In this document: one piece after another, positions 35,501-50,500 of the stretch | How the letters are laid out: each line of letters opens with the position of its first letter | Position numbering within the stretch: the first letter of the stretch is position 1 | NCBI GenBank assembly: GCA_021014325.1 | Contig: CM037473.1 | Coordinates: forward strand, 22,062,822-22,126,821 | Direction of reading: 5' to 3' | Source: Plazaster borealis | Lineage: Eukaryota > Echinodermata > Asteroidea > Forcipulatida > Labidiasteridae | DNA: 64,000 nucleotides | Notes under the pieces: generated by a model | Told to the model about the DNA's origin: nothing | Database searches by the model: none | The model's input: the letters and a program-made list of their open reading frames with translations, nothing else | Made by a program: the position numbers and the translations under genes

Positions 35501-38500
35501 CCCAATATAGACTTTGATCGATTTACCCAAATGGACTTATACTAACATAATTATGTATTCTTCCCGTTGAAAATCATTGTTATTAATGAAATTTGTAGTA
35601 TAGGCCTAGTCCAACCTTTCTTACTTAATAATTGAGTATGAAAATCAGTATTTAAGTTGAATAACAAAGCAAACTCTTGAACCCAAGCGTCTCCAGCAAT
35701 GTGTCTTTCGGCTATCCATTTCTAATCACCTTGAAGGCACTGAACACGTTTGGAAATTGTCAAAGACCAGTGTTCTTACTTGGTGTATCCTAACATATGC
35801 ATAAAATAACAAGCCTATGAAAATTTTGGGCTCAATTGGTCATCGAAGTTGCAAGAAATTGATGAAAGAAAAAACACCCTTGTTGTACAAATTTGTGTGC
35901 TTTCAGGTAAGAATAAAAACTTCTTGCAAGAAGTTTTTATTATTTTAGTGTGAAATTACCTCTTTCTCAAAAAATACGTTACTTCAGAGGGAGTCGTTTC
36001 CTACAATGTTTTATACTATCAACAGCTCTCCGTTGCTTGTTACCAAGTAAGTTTTTATGCTAATATTTGTTTTGAGTCATTACCAAACGTGTACGATACC
36101 TTTAAACAGATCACCCATCCCAATCACATACTGTGAAAATTATATTATTTTGTTTTAAAATGTTGACTGATTCTATCAAGCATGTGAATCTTATTTGCAG
36201 GTACCGAATCAAAATATGACCGTCAGCGACCCTTAACCTTTACACTGCGGCTTGAACTAACCAAGAGGAATATCATTTCCATCGTATTATTATTGAAATT
36301 AACGAATGTTTACAAGTGGATAACCCTACATCCCTAACTCTGAAAAAAATTAGTATTGAAGTTTTAGTCTCAGATACCAGTCGCAGTATACTTTCTAATC
36401 TCATGTAATGTTTCTGGAATGATTGAATAGACTTGGACAAGTCTTGCAAGCACTCGAGTGTGCTATTTTGTTTCTTTAACAAATTAAAGCAATTAACGTG
36501 GGAGGCAAGGTTCTCAAAAAAAATGGTTGGATAGGCACGAGCCTTGTATGGTCTATTCAAAACTCTTATGTGTAACCAGCACCCCCCCCCCCTCCCGCGA
36601 AGAGAAGTAGAATACCGCTGCAATCAATCTCACATTAGACGGTTTCTATTCGCCCCCATCCGGCCCCACCGGCGAGAACTGGCAAAACCTGTTTTTATTT
36701 GTCCCCTTACCCGGTCGCCTGAACTGAAACCTTAGTTCAATGAAAGCTGCTTCAATTCTGTCCACGGGGTAACTTGAGTGCTTTTTGCTTTTCCGTCAAG
36801 ATCCTTTTTCCGTTTTTCAGTGACGGTCTAGTCATGAATCGGTCAAATTGTGTTTGTTTTATCTTGCCAACTGAAAATAAATTATTATAAATTTATTTCA
36901 AATGTTGCTTGTTCTTGTTTTGTTTGAATTTGTCTGTAAAGATTATTTTGAATTGTTTAGTGACGTTGTTGATTGTTGTTCTTGAGTTTCGCTTGAGGTA
37001 ACAAGGAGCTGTTTCTGATATTTTCCATAGCTGGTTATTTCTTATAATATTATTTGGTTTTACCCATACATACTGTATGTTCAGTACTTTCCCGAGTCCT
37101 TTGAAAAAAATCCACAGGCATATACTCGGGTGGGATTCGAACCCACGACTTTTGCCATTCTAGAGCAGATGTCTTGCCACTGACCACTAGAAGTTTGTTT
37201 TTAATAAAAGTAAAATTAGCAATCAGATGCTTAACTGAAAAGGCAATTCGTCATTAAAAACACTTTAAATACAAAACTTCAACAGATTTTGAGACACAAC
37301 AATTTTAAGGTTGTGGGTTTTTTGTCTTTCATGAAGGAATTTGCTTAATAATAACGTATGGGTGATTAACTATACAGATTTGACCAAACAGGTTGGATAC
37401 ATTTGGTTGATAATTCAACATTTTCCTCCGGTAGAGAGATAATTAAATTTCGACCGAGTCCTTTGACAGCAACGATGACCTAAATTGTTTGCCCTGTTTT
37501 TTAATCGATGGTCAACTCTCATTATTAACTTGTCAATACTTCAGTTACTTTAACGAGTTATTTCTGCAGGTAGTTCTAGAATCGAAAAGATGTTTTTCCT
37601 CTTCAAATTTTGAGTATAATGCAACTAAAACTTCCTATCACTGATGTAATTATGTTACCTCTTCTTGTTTCGTTTTGCAGCCGTTACAATGTTCAGAAAG
37701 TCGATGTATGGGATCCATTATGTTTCCTCCAAGAGGGAAAGGACCCCGTCCGAAGGAGATTGTATTAGAACAGGCCACGGATTTCATCAACCAGTATTAT
37801 ACCCACATAAAAAGGTAGGCTCCCCACACAAGAAACCACGCCCCTTTTACAAAGCCATTATCATAATTCTATCACCTTCTATCACCAAACCAGCTCTGGT
37901 CTCAATGTCTTTAAACCAAGCAGACTTGATTTCCGGGTCACAGGGGGCCTGATCCATCTTAGGGTCAGTGTGACCTGGAATCTGTGTCAAAGTGACCCAA
38001 AACTGCGTCAAACTGACGCTGATTTCGAGTAATTCCCATTTTATCAGTTTCCGGGTCAGCCTTAATACCCAGAAATGGGTCAGGCCCCCTATGACCCCCC
38101 CCCCGGAATCCGGGTCAATTGTGACCCGGGAGTTTTTAGAGTGCACGTGTGAGATCCTCCTTAAGCCTTGCCTATAATTATTGCTTATTTACAAACCCCT
38201 TTTTTTAGCTACTACCTAGTATCCACAAACCATTACCGTGTCACATCTTACCCTCGGTCTGTCAAACCTAGTTTAGAATTCATCACGAATAAGAAACTGA
38301 AACGTTAAATGACAAGTGCCTATACGCCCTCTATATGCCAGCTTTCTTACACCATGCCCATTGCTTGCACCAATCGTTTTACTGCTCTAAAAAAACTAAT
38401 TACGTTATATTTGTAATGTCTGGGGCTTCCACCCATCATTGGCTGTTGTCTTAGTATAGAATCAGATAATGTGCCAGAAAATTATAGGGAATCAAAGTTT

Positions 38501-41500
38501 TCAGTCAGAGTGTTGTTTAAACAAAATACAGAATAATTATTAACCTAACTTAATCTATTGTTCATTTTGAATCAGAGTGGACACGCCCGCACACAAAAAG
38601 CGATTACAAGCCGTGATCGAATCCATTGAGAAGAAGGGAACCTATGACTTGACGGAGACGGAACTCATTTTGGGCGCCAAAACCGCCTGGAGAAATGAGC
38701 CACGCTGTATAGGCAGAATACAATGGACGAAGCTTCAGGTACAAGAACAATTAGAGCCTACCACTGGTTTTGTTTATACCTGTTAAGTTATACAGCCACC
38801 GTATTTTCATCCTTGCTCATAAAGCGCCCTCACTGGGGTCAAGGAGTTCTCATCACTGGTTGAGAGTTTTGCGTGGCACATAAATACTTGTTAACACTAA
38901 CAGCGATGGCGGCCTATGCAAGGGGTCTATTCAAATAGAGGCTATACGGGTAAAATAGCCTGGTCTATTTTGCTGGATAATGTAAACCAGTATTGGAGTA
39001 GACCTTATGCAGTGACTTCACCCAGACGCACGCCATCTTACATGTACACAACCGGTGATGAAGCAATGGAAACGCACAAAATTGTATGCACGGTGCACAA
39101 ATGGGAGACCTTTGAACGCTAGGTGGCAGCAGACTTACCAGGTAACTTGCCATTGTTTACGTCGTTCTGAGCATGCTCACATTTCCAAGACAATGGATTT
39201 ACCTGGTCAGTCTGCTGCCACATAGAGTCCCCAAATGGGCAAATGACCAACCTCCTGTTGACCTCTACGCTAGGGCGCCCTACTCAATTGTCGTCATCCA
39301 TAAGTTATTATTGCAAACAGGAACTAAGGCGAAGATATGATATAGGTCTAATTGTGCATTTGCATTGCAGGTTTTTGATGCACGCAACACAAGCAGTACC
39401 CATCAGATGTTTGATGCCATCTGCAACCACATGAGTTACGCAACAAACAAAGGCAACCTCAGGTAATCCATCAAAAACCATTCAGTGTGGTTTCGGTTTT
39501 CATAAAATGTACACAATCATTACAGGTTTGTTCATAATAATAAGTTCATATCAAAACAGTCCTCCGGGAAAAAATAGTTACTTCCGTCTTTAGAAAGTGG
39601 CGTTTGAAGACAATTTGTTGAAAAAGTGGGGTCTCTGTGAGCAGCTTTTAAAAATTTAAATAAACAATTTTAATAATCTGCTTACAATTTGAGCCAGCCA
39701 TAACCACATTTATGTGAAATTTAATCATTTTTAATATTGTTGCTTACTTCTTGTTCAACTCCAAGTATTTGTCTGATGTTTTCCATATCTTTGATGTTTT
39801 TGATACTGTAAATTGCCACGCAATGGGGTCACTATATGTGATAATGTTAATATATACCAATATAATACACCAGTACACCAAAGACACCACTGCTTATATC
39901 GAATGCTGCAATCGAAATAAGCACGATTGTTAACTATTCTGTACCAAAATCCCTGACTAAACGTTGTTTTCACTCAAACTGGTTACATAACTTGATATAG
40001 TGTTTTTAGGTTGGTTGAGTTTTGTGTTCATTGAAAACTATAGGATGGAAAAAAACAAAGATGTAATACATCTCAATTGTTGATTGTTTGTGCGCCTTTT
40101 TGTCGTCAACTGTACTCCCCTTCCTTCCTTTACAGATCCGCTATTACGATATTTCCAAATCGCACGGACGGTGAGCATGACTTTCGAGTGTGGAATGGTC
40201 AGCTGGTTGGGTATGCAGGTTACAAGCAACCAGATGGCTCCATTATTGGTGACCCAGCTGGGGTGGAATTCACAGAGGTAAGTCAACCCACGAAAGCTTA
40301 CCCCACGCCTATCCCGGGTGCTATATTTCTTTTCCTACGAACTTCTTGTCCCCATACGGGAAATTAACATGGGCTGGAGGAGGATGATTCAAAAGAGGGC
40401 GCTATCAAATAAAGTTTGTACACAGTTCGCCGTATGGGGGGACAAAAAGTTCGTAGGTAAAAAAATTGCATCCCGGGCTTACATCCACGGTGACAAGGCA
40501 TTATTATTGAATTTGATGATCAGAGGCAAAATCACATTGAATTTACAATTTAAGAAATTTGACGTCAGGGCATCGGAAAATAACATCTTATTGTATTATA
40601 TTGTTCTTCGTATTGGTAACTTTCAGACAAAACAGTTAACTTCGCAAAGTAGAGGTACAAGACTATTTTTAGTATCATTTCAAAGCTACCGTATCAGATT
40701 GTTTACCAGGTCCTTTGGAAAAAATGGTACAAAATGAATACAACTTATCTTGAAATCGTTATGTTCAACACTTTTCATTTCGGGGGAAAAGAAAATGATG
40801 TGCAATCTATACATTTATAATACTGTTGGAGACAATTATTTCTTTAAAGGTTAAAAGGAACGTTTTCGTCACCAAACTAATGTAACGGTATCTTCTCTCG
40901 TTGAAAAATGTGAAGAGTTAAAGTTTTATGATATTTTATGTGTATATTTGCTTAAACAAAGGTGTGCATGAAGATGGGTTGGCAGCCAGCGAAGCAAGGA
41001 CCATTCGATGTCCTCCCACTTGTGCTGCAGGCAAACGGCGAGGATCCTGAGTTATTCAACATCCCACCAGGGCTGGTCCTGGAGGTCGAGATATCCCACC
41101 CCAAGTAAGTGCACGTTGTCAGAACCACGTTCGTGGTACTTAGGAGGTCAACACTGCACACCCTTTGGCAAATATTAATGTCTCCAAACGTTTCATGCCT
41201 CGGTTCCAAATGCTTGTGCAGACATCAATCTGTATAAAGATTGCAGCTTAATTCGTTGCTAGGGTAGACGTTGGAAGATTTTAAAGATAGCTTTTGAAGT
41301 GTACTTACTGACAACTTGACGGAAGAGTTAGTGAAAAATAAAACAATTTTGTAAATCATATATTTACGAACCGATCTCCTTTCTGGCACAGACAGCCCCT
41401 GGCCCCGTCCATTAATTTCGGTTTGTGCTGTTACCATAGCAACTCCCGCCAAAGTTTCTCACGTGAGTGATGCATTAGGAGGTTTTTCCGGTTCGTGTTG

Positions 41501-44500
41501 ACTGAATTGGTGGAGGGGGAAGCTTTTGGCCAATTTGATCACATCGGGGCGCTCCCATCTTAATTTACCCAGCTTGGCTCGAGTGGCTTTAACGTAGCAC
41601 GAACCGTTAATTAAAAAAGCCACGGCAGCATGGGCAATTTTATTACTAACACAATCAACATGAATAAAACCGGAATATGTTTGCAATTACGATGTGTGTG
41701 TGATTGCATATTGAAATTGTGATTGTATAATTGTATTGACTGAAGATTTGTGTGAACGACGGCAGTATAACTGTCAAGTGTTATCTGAGAGACAACACTT
41801 GCTCCTTGGTCAATTGGACCAGTAGCTCGCAAAAATGAATGGGGAAAAATTCAATAACAGCACCAACAATGTACCGTTGCCACCGAACCATTTTCCCATT
41901 GACTATACACCTATTTAAATAGTTTACCTAACCTAGGGGGATCACCTTGCCAGCTGAGCAATCCGGCGGGCGTACACTTCATAACGTTCATCTTACATTC
42001 TGTGGAAATTTCCTTGCGTTAAGGTGTGTCTCAGACAAGCCATTGACTCAGATGCCTATTTCGTCGAGTCATGCTGCGGAAAGTGCTAATACATGGTGCC
42101 ATTGTAGAATGTAAAGTGGAACTGGTGAACATTATTTCGAGTGAAAATTTTCAAATTTCCCCAAAATATTTTCTTCTTTTGTTTTTACTTTTTTTTTTTT
42201 CGTTTTTGCGTTTACTTATTTCTCGCAGATAAAAAAGTCCTTAAAAAAATAACAATTAAACAAAATGAAACATCTCAGAAATTGGCATAATACACATCCC
42301 AAAAAAGACCTGCTTTTAGTTTGTCATGCAGCAGACGTAGTGCCATCGGTTAGAGATTTAAACGCATGAAATGAAAACAGTTTACACTTTTTGTATTTCA
42401 CTGTAATGGCTCTTGATCTTCAGATCAAATTCCAACATCAAAGTTGTGCATCCATTTATATGAACATTTGACTTGTTGGTGTTTGCACATTTATTTTGAT
42501 AATGGTAAAGCACAATCTAAGGGTCTGGACCTGTTGAAGCCGCTCTTGTTAAAATTGTGAACTCGAATTTTGTGTAGAAATATCGGCACTCTTCCTTTAA
42601 TATTGCTATTTGTACAACTTCGGCAGTTTATAGAGAAAGTGCGGCAATCAATTACATCACCGCGGTCGGGTTAAGGCGTTGGTGACGATATCGTAAAACT
42701 GATCAGTGCAAATCAACACGTTATCTGCGTCCGAATCTAGGCTTCCTCCGCAGTGTTATAATATGAAGTCATGGATCTTTTGCAGTAAAACGCCTTAGTC
42801 CTGTGGGGCAGCAAGTTCGTGAACCGGATTTTAATAAATGGAATAAAACCGTGGGCTTCTTTTTGAATATCTTCTTGGATTTATACTTTGGAAAACAGAT
42901 GCAACTCAATAGTTTATAAAATATGTTTGCATTCGAAATTTTGCTTTTTCGATCTGTGTTAATCAAAGATAGGAGAGGAAGCATAAGGAGTCGATCGTAA
43001 CGTTTTCATAAGAATTCTGCAATTATATTTTTTCGCTATCTGCAGGTATGACTGGTTCGCCGAGCTTGGTATAAAGTGGTATGCACTTCCTGCCGTTTCG
43101 TCAATGATGCTAGACTTAGGGGGTCTGGAATTCATAGCCTGTCCGTTCAATGGATGGTACATGGTCACTGAGATCGGTGCTCGAGACATTTGCGATCCAA
43201 ACAGACTGAATTATCTGGAGGTAAAGTCTTTTTAGATGAATTTGTATTAAAGTACGGGCTATTCCAGAGCTCTGTATTGAGAGAGTTGCGACATGGAGGG
43301 ACCAGCTTTCTCCGGTCACGTGGTTGCTGGACGCCATTTTGTTCCAAAATGCAGTACAACCCAATGGGCAGACTAGTCTGGCACCCTGTATTCGCCAATG
43401 CATTTTTTGGAGACAAAATGGCTTCTAATCGCAAGTTGTCGCAACTCTCTCAATATACGGCTCCGGGCTATTCACAAATAGTGCGCCACCAAGAGTTTGC
43501 CAGGAAACGGGTCAGTTTCAAAGAAGGCAGTCGACAATCTCTAAACACATTGCACATGCAATACCCACATCGTTACGCGTTTTCTTTAAATTTTGTAATG
43601 CACAGTTGCATAATGGTTTATCCAGAGCAAACACTGGGTGGCGCACTGTATTTTTAATCGCCTATTTTGAAACTGCTTAACCTCAGTAGAGTCTTAGAGA
43701 CCTTTTTAGCAGATTGTATTTATGTTGTAATACTCAAGGCCGTGTATACAAAATGGTGGGCATTGTTTGACAACCGTGTCTATAAAGACCCACTCTGTTA
43801 ATCCTCGTTCCCACGGGTGTCCCATCTCTCCGCAAATTTTTTCCAATAATGCCTTGCTCGATCAGAGTGAAGAGATGGAACAAAACGGCGTACTGCCCAT
43901 GGGAACAAGTACACACTCGATTATGCCTTTTAAACTTGTTGAGAGCTGAAGATAAAATATTTTATATCACCGGATAAAAATTATATTTTGTCAATAATGT
44001 AAGCCTAAAATGCAAAATAACGTTCAATGTAGTTCCAATCGCAAATGTTGTTATTCAGACCTGTAATCTTTTTAAATAATATAGAAACCAAGTCCGTCAT
44101 CAAATACAAAATTATGGTTCAGGAAACCGTATACTTTGAACATCTGTATTATTATCCAAATTTCATCTATATTTTCATCTTTTTTTGTATACCGTTCAAA
44201 GACAATTGGCAAGAAAATGGGTCTGGACACCAGCAGCAACGCCTCACTTTGGAAGGACAGGGCACTTGTTGAAGCTAACGTTGCTGTTATCCACAGTTAC
44301 CAGGTAACTTAACTTCGGAATAAGTTGGGGGTTTTTCAATCAGCAATTTACTTTAACACTGTATCAAAGAAAACTTGCCTTCAATGTTTTTCAAATGTAC
44401 TATCAAAGTGACTTTATTTTGTCTTGTCTCCAGCCACAACAGATTTAAATGATGAAATTAAAAATAAAAATAAATTGTTTTCTTTTTGTGTAGATGAATG

Positions 44501-47500
44501 ACTTATTATCAGTTAAAAAGTATTTTAACAACTTCAAGCGATAAATATTTTTCCCATGACAACAAATGCAGAAATTATTAATACCCGCTTCATTGATTGG
44601 TAAAATATTTATAAAAAGGCAGTCCCGCACAATTCATACCCACTGCGGCAATGAAAATAACAATTTGCTGTAAATTCATTTTCAGAAAAAAAACGTGACC
44701 ATTACCGATCACCATTCAGCTGCCGAATCATTCTTGAAGCACATGGAGAACGAACAGCGTCTGCGCGGTGGTTGCCCAGCTGATTGGGTGTGGGTTGTCC
44801 CGCCTATTTCGGGGAGTATCACCCCCGTGTATCACCAGGAGATGTTAAACTATAAGCTCAAGCCGTCTTATGAGTACCAAGTAAGACATCGATAATCATT
44901 AAAGATTGATACAGTATTTACATTTTTTTTACCTAAGCAAATGAATAATGGTTTTAAAGAGAATATAGATGGATGAGTAAAACCGTAATCGACCGGAAGT
45001 TTTTATGAGTCTTTACTGATGAAACAATTTAGAGTGTCACGGCAAAAGGACTTTTTGGTATTCCTCATGAAAAATTCATGAACATTTGTATTCCATGCCA
45101 ATTTTTCCAACTAGGATCCACCATGGCCTACTCATGTATGGCAGAACAAAACGGACTCATCAACCTCGCAGCAGACTCGAAGACGAAGACGCACCTTCAA
45201 GGAAGTAGCTAAGTACGTCACACTCACTTTTAGGGTGATATTTATAAACACCTTTTGTCTTTGAATCTCATTTCAAGTTTGAACATTTTATCAGCTGAAG
45301 AATGTTTCAATGTTATTGACCCATCACAATTATCGGTGAAACCTTTTGGTACTTGACGTTTGCCAATGTTCCGCCACCTTGTTTTTCTTCCATAAACAAT
45401 ACTAAATTGACTGTAGAGAGGAATTTAGTCTGCATGATGAAAGTAATGTTGTGAAATGTTGATGTCAATCAGTATCAACAGCTGGCTTGCTCACACTTAA
45501 CAAAACTAACATGGTGGAAGCGCGATAAAGAATATTACTTGAGACGAATGTTTATTGTGTATGTGTGTGTGGGTAGGTATACACATTCAAACCGGGACCT
45601 ATAACAAAAGAGGACAATAGGGTTCGAGCTTATTGGGTCAAAGTCCCCAGGTGGAAACTGTATAAAACCAATGGGAGCTGTTGCAAAAAGGTTTATCTTT
45701 TTAAAAATATTCCAATTTATATTTACCTCTTTCATTTGTTCCAGGGCTGTGAAGTTCTCTGCAAAGCTGATGGGCAAAGCCTTGGCAAAGCGTTTCAAGG
45801 CCACTATCCTTTACGCCACAGAAACGGGACGCTCAGAAAAATATGCCAAGTCACTCTGCGAAATCTTCAAACACGCCTTCGATGCGAAGGTAAGTAATAA
45901 ATAATTTTGCCCCCAAAAATCAAATCTCTTGTTGTCTGGGAGTCAGTAATATGATTTGAGTTATCTTGTAGTTTTTTATTTTCTGTTTATGTGGCTTGAC
46001 TTGTCTTAGGGCAATACTTGATATTGTAATGTGACTTGAGGATCATATTTCGGATAGAACTTCATTTAAAGTACAAACGAGGTCTTGTGCCATGTTGAAG
46101 GAAGTGAACAAACCTGTGAAGAGAACACAATTGGTTCGTGCAAATTCAAAGGTAAATGGGTATTACATTCTTCAGTGAATGGTAATATAGTACAATTCCA
46201 TCCAGTTCATCACGTGCGAGTCTAAACTGGACCAGTGGTGAAGTTCGTGTTTGTCACTCCTGGGACATGGTTAGAGGATGGTACCCCTTCACTTACTTTG
46301 TCTCTAAACATCTTCTTAGCATTATTTTGAGATGTTTGTAATGAAGACCATCTACACCATTTACATTGACTATATCTTTGTTTTCTGGACCCATTGTAGG
46401 TCATGTGTATGGAGGAATACGATGTAGTGCATCTAGAACATGAGACTTTACTCTTGATTGTTACCAGTACGTTCGGTAATGGAGACGCACCAGAGAATGG
46501 CGAGGTAAGCTGTTCCACTTATGAATCAATTCATCTCCAAATTAGACTTGTTCATTGGACTATACTTTATTAAATGAAATGGAATTCATTGTTTCCCGTC
46601 TATTTTTCATTCTAGGAGTTTGGTCGATACCTGATGGACCTTGCCCGTGATTCCAGCGACGACCAGCCAGAGAGGTAATTTTTTTTAGAAGGGACAATAA
46701 CGACTTAGGCTCTTTAAAAATACCTAAACAAGGAGGTTCATATAGTGCGCCACCAAGAGTTTGTCATGAAGAGGTCATTTTCTAAAAAGACAGTAATGTT
46801 GTAGAGAATATTTAAATTACAAGGCATGTTGCAATTTCAGCTGCGCCCTTAGAAAACATTTTGAAGCATCTTATGATTATAAATATCGTTGCCAATACAA
46901 AAAACTTCAAAAATCAAGCTTCCTTTTTCAACTGTGAACGCAATCTCACCAACTAAAGATACATTATTTGTGAAGACGTACTTGGAATCGTCATGTGCGA
47001 AGAATGTCAAATTTTCCCATGATTCATTTTGGAAAATTACGGTACCTATTTGGACAAACTTTGGGTGAAAAATTTGTATGGCAAATCGTCCGATTTGTGT
47101 CAGTCCACATTACAATTGCTTTATTCAGTTATTTCATTGCAGTCATCAATAATAGGACGTTAGTGGGTTTTATCCACCAGAACTTAACATCAGTGACGTG
47201 GTTTATTTTGTTTTCTCCATATTTAGTCGAGCTCTTCGCTTTGACAAATACTTCGCAGCGCCCTCGACGCCAAGTCAGCGTACGGCTGGACCCTCGAATT
47301 TGGATGAAAGCTCTGGTGTACTAGCTAATGTTAGGTAATTTTGCAGATTTAGTGACGTAATAGTTTGTTTGGGAGTTCGTGTGAGTGTCGTTTTGTATGA
47401 AGATCTTACTATTATCTTTATTCTCACCCTACACCGATGTGTGGTAAGCACTGTTACTCATTGCTTTCCCGAATCCTGCATTAGAAAAATCCACAGGCAT

Positions 47501-50500
47501 ACTATTAATTGGATGGGATTCAAACCCACGACCCTAACACTCTAGAGCAAGTAGACCACCGAGCGTGCCTGATTACAAAGACACCACTAGTTACAATATA
47601 TTAATAAAGATTTCACTAAGTGCATTGGATATTTGGAAGAAAACTAATTGCACCTCATGTAAGCCCCAACGTATATGTACTTATAATTCAAACGGTATTA
47701 AGAACCTTATCTTCCTTTAGTCCTCAACAAACACTACTTTCTGCTTTCATGTAGGCAAAGTCTACGTCAAAATGCTGTGTAATAAAAATAAAAATAAATT
47801 TCTAAACCAAACTTTGTATCTCAGATTTGCAGTTTTCGGACTGGGTTCCACTGCTTACCCCAATTTCTGCGCCTACGCCCGTGCCATGGACACCCTGTTG
47901 GGTAACCTTGGAGGGGAGAGGATTATGACGATGGGTGAAGGTGATGAGCTAAGTGGACAGGAAGAATCGTACCGTAAATGGGCTCAAGAAGTCTTCAAGG
48001 TGAGTTCTCTGACTTCTAGGAGATAGGGATCATCGTGGTAAACTCTGAACCGAAACCTAATCCAGAATTAACAGTATAAATCAGGCATTCGGGCAAAATA
48101 TCCTAAATTTAATCAAATGGGATTTTACCCATCAACAATATTTTGGAAGTGTTTTTGTTTTTTCCGCTTCAAAGAATATGTATTTCCAAAACATATTCTC
48201 CAAAATTTCATCACAGAATTAAAGACGTTACAATTTCCTTTTTAAAGTCACTGATTTGTTATTGTTTTTCCATCGCTGCTCAGCCAACAAAATATATGAA
48301 ACGATCCTATTTTGCCAATAGTTTAAACTAAATTGTTCTAATTAATTTTTCGTATATGCTGCTATCACAGTAAATGTAATCATACTGATGGAAGTTTTAT
48401 TAAAGGTTCTATATAGGATTGGTAGAGCTGACAAAATAGTCGCAGACAGTGTTCATGTTTAGTGTGATCAACCATACACATGAAACAACAACCCTGTGAA
48501 AATCTTGGCTAAATCCTTAGTGTGAGTTTGCAGAAATAAGTGAAAAACCATGCACAATCTTCAGCATGTAAACACATTGTTGCGTTCTTTTAGGTTTTCA
48601 GATACAGTTCTCTCGAACATGACTTCATTTCATGGATAATATTTCACAGACAAAAATGGTTATAGTATGAACTTCATAGTCAGTAAGCTTTCAGGCTAAA
48701 ATTTAACTATTTTTGTTATCCTTACCAATCTTGTATAATACATGAATTACGTGTACATCACATTGTATGTTTGCAGCAAGGGTGTGATACGTTCTGTGTG
48801 GGTGAGGGTATAGACATGACTGAAGCTAATGCTTCCCTAATGGAGAACGAGCAGTCCTGGACGGCCGATAAATTCCGTGAAACATTGGAGGACTCTCACC
48901 CTGCCGTGAAGATGTGCGAAGGACTGTCCAAGCTCCATGGAAAGATAGTGCTTCCTTGCCCCTTACTCGCCAGGAAGAACCTGCAGTCACCAGATTCGAG
49001 GTGGGTAGACAGTAAGACTGTTTTACCCCTAACAACTTTTCAACTGAAAGTGGTTTGAGTTATCGCGTGAATCCATAGCATAGGTAACAATGAATAGGAC
49101 TCCAAGCCACCACTTTCCACACTTTTCAATTGTCGAAGACTTTAGCTAGGCCTAGTCTCTGTGAGCTAAACTTGCTTTTTTATGACTGTCAATGCCAATG
49201 TCTTAAGCGCAGAACAAAGTATATGGTTATTTGTTATGTTGCGTTTTTTTAACGGAAATCTTGTTTTTCTTTAATAAATGCAAAGTCGGTTTGCTTTTTA
49301 CGAGCATACTTTAAATCTAAAGTCGTTCATTTGTTTAATTATTGTTTAAAACAAATTAAATGTTAGCTTAAATATCCAAGACAGTTGCTAATCTTCTATT
49401 ATTGCCTAATGTCTTTATTTCATTTTATCCACCCTTGAATTCACAATAAACGAAAACAAATGACGCAATCCTTAAAGAGACGAAAATTCCTGCTTATAAC
49501 CTAGTTGTTTTTCCCACGTTTCAGTCGTTCAACCATCCTTATACACATGGATACCCAAGGTGCATCTGAACTCCTCTATGAGCCAGGCGATCACGTGGCC
49601 ATTTGCCCTGGTAACGAGGTTGATCTGGTGAACAGAATAATCAAACGAGTTGACCTTAACGAGAAGTCCCCGGATGCTGTCATCAAAGTGGAGTTCATGC
49701 ACGTCAAACAAACGCCTCTTGGTAAGTTAGCCATTCATAGCCGTGCATGCTTAACAAGTCTTGCTTTTTGTTTTAAATTTCATTCCTGAAAAGTTGATAA
49801 TAAACTGGCTGGGTGTCTGTGATGATAACCCTGAAGATAAGGGATTTTGTTTTCTTGAATTGATAGTTCAAGTAACAAACTATATCAGTCACCAATTTAT
49901 GACTGACATTAATGTCTTTCCCCTTGCACCAATGTGTGATAAGCAATGTATTCTCAGTGTGATTTCCAGAGTCCTGCTAGGGGAAACAAAACACAGGAAA
50001 ACCGCTCGGGGGTTCTAGAGCAGATTTAACCACTAGACCATGCGTACCCTGCGATGAGAGTCGAGTTTGAATCCTGTATCTGGCAGCGTGTACCGTAAAC
50101 AATTAAATAGATTCAATGATTTGCATCGGGGATGAAAAATATTGTTTTGGTTTTACCCAATACCAATGTGGGAAAAGCACTGTGTTCTCGGTTCTTCCCG
50201 AGTACTGTGGAAAACATAAATACTTCCAACTATTTGAAGGACTTTCTAAGGTGATCTCTCTTTTTTTTCAAGGCGTAATGAAAGCCTGGATACCCACCGA
50301 TCGTCTTCCACTGTGCTCACTGCGAACCGCCTTGGAGCGCTACCTGGATATAACAATGCCACCATCGCCAAACTTTTTGCGTCAACTTGCTTCCATGGCA
50401 ACCGATGAAAAACAGAAGAAGACCTTGGATTTGTTGAGTAAAGTACGGAACTTTCACCACTTATGACTTTTTATTTCCTTTTTGTAAATCATTCTTAAAC

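Noticed and set aside
43190..43657. 155-codon frame overlapping exon 7 of NOS
   Set aside because: It begins in another frame of exon 7 and continues across a foldback element. Not conserved with NOS or any family I know.
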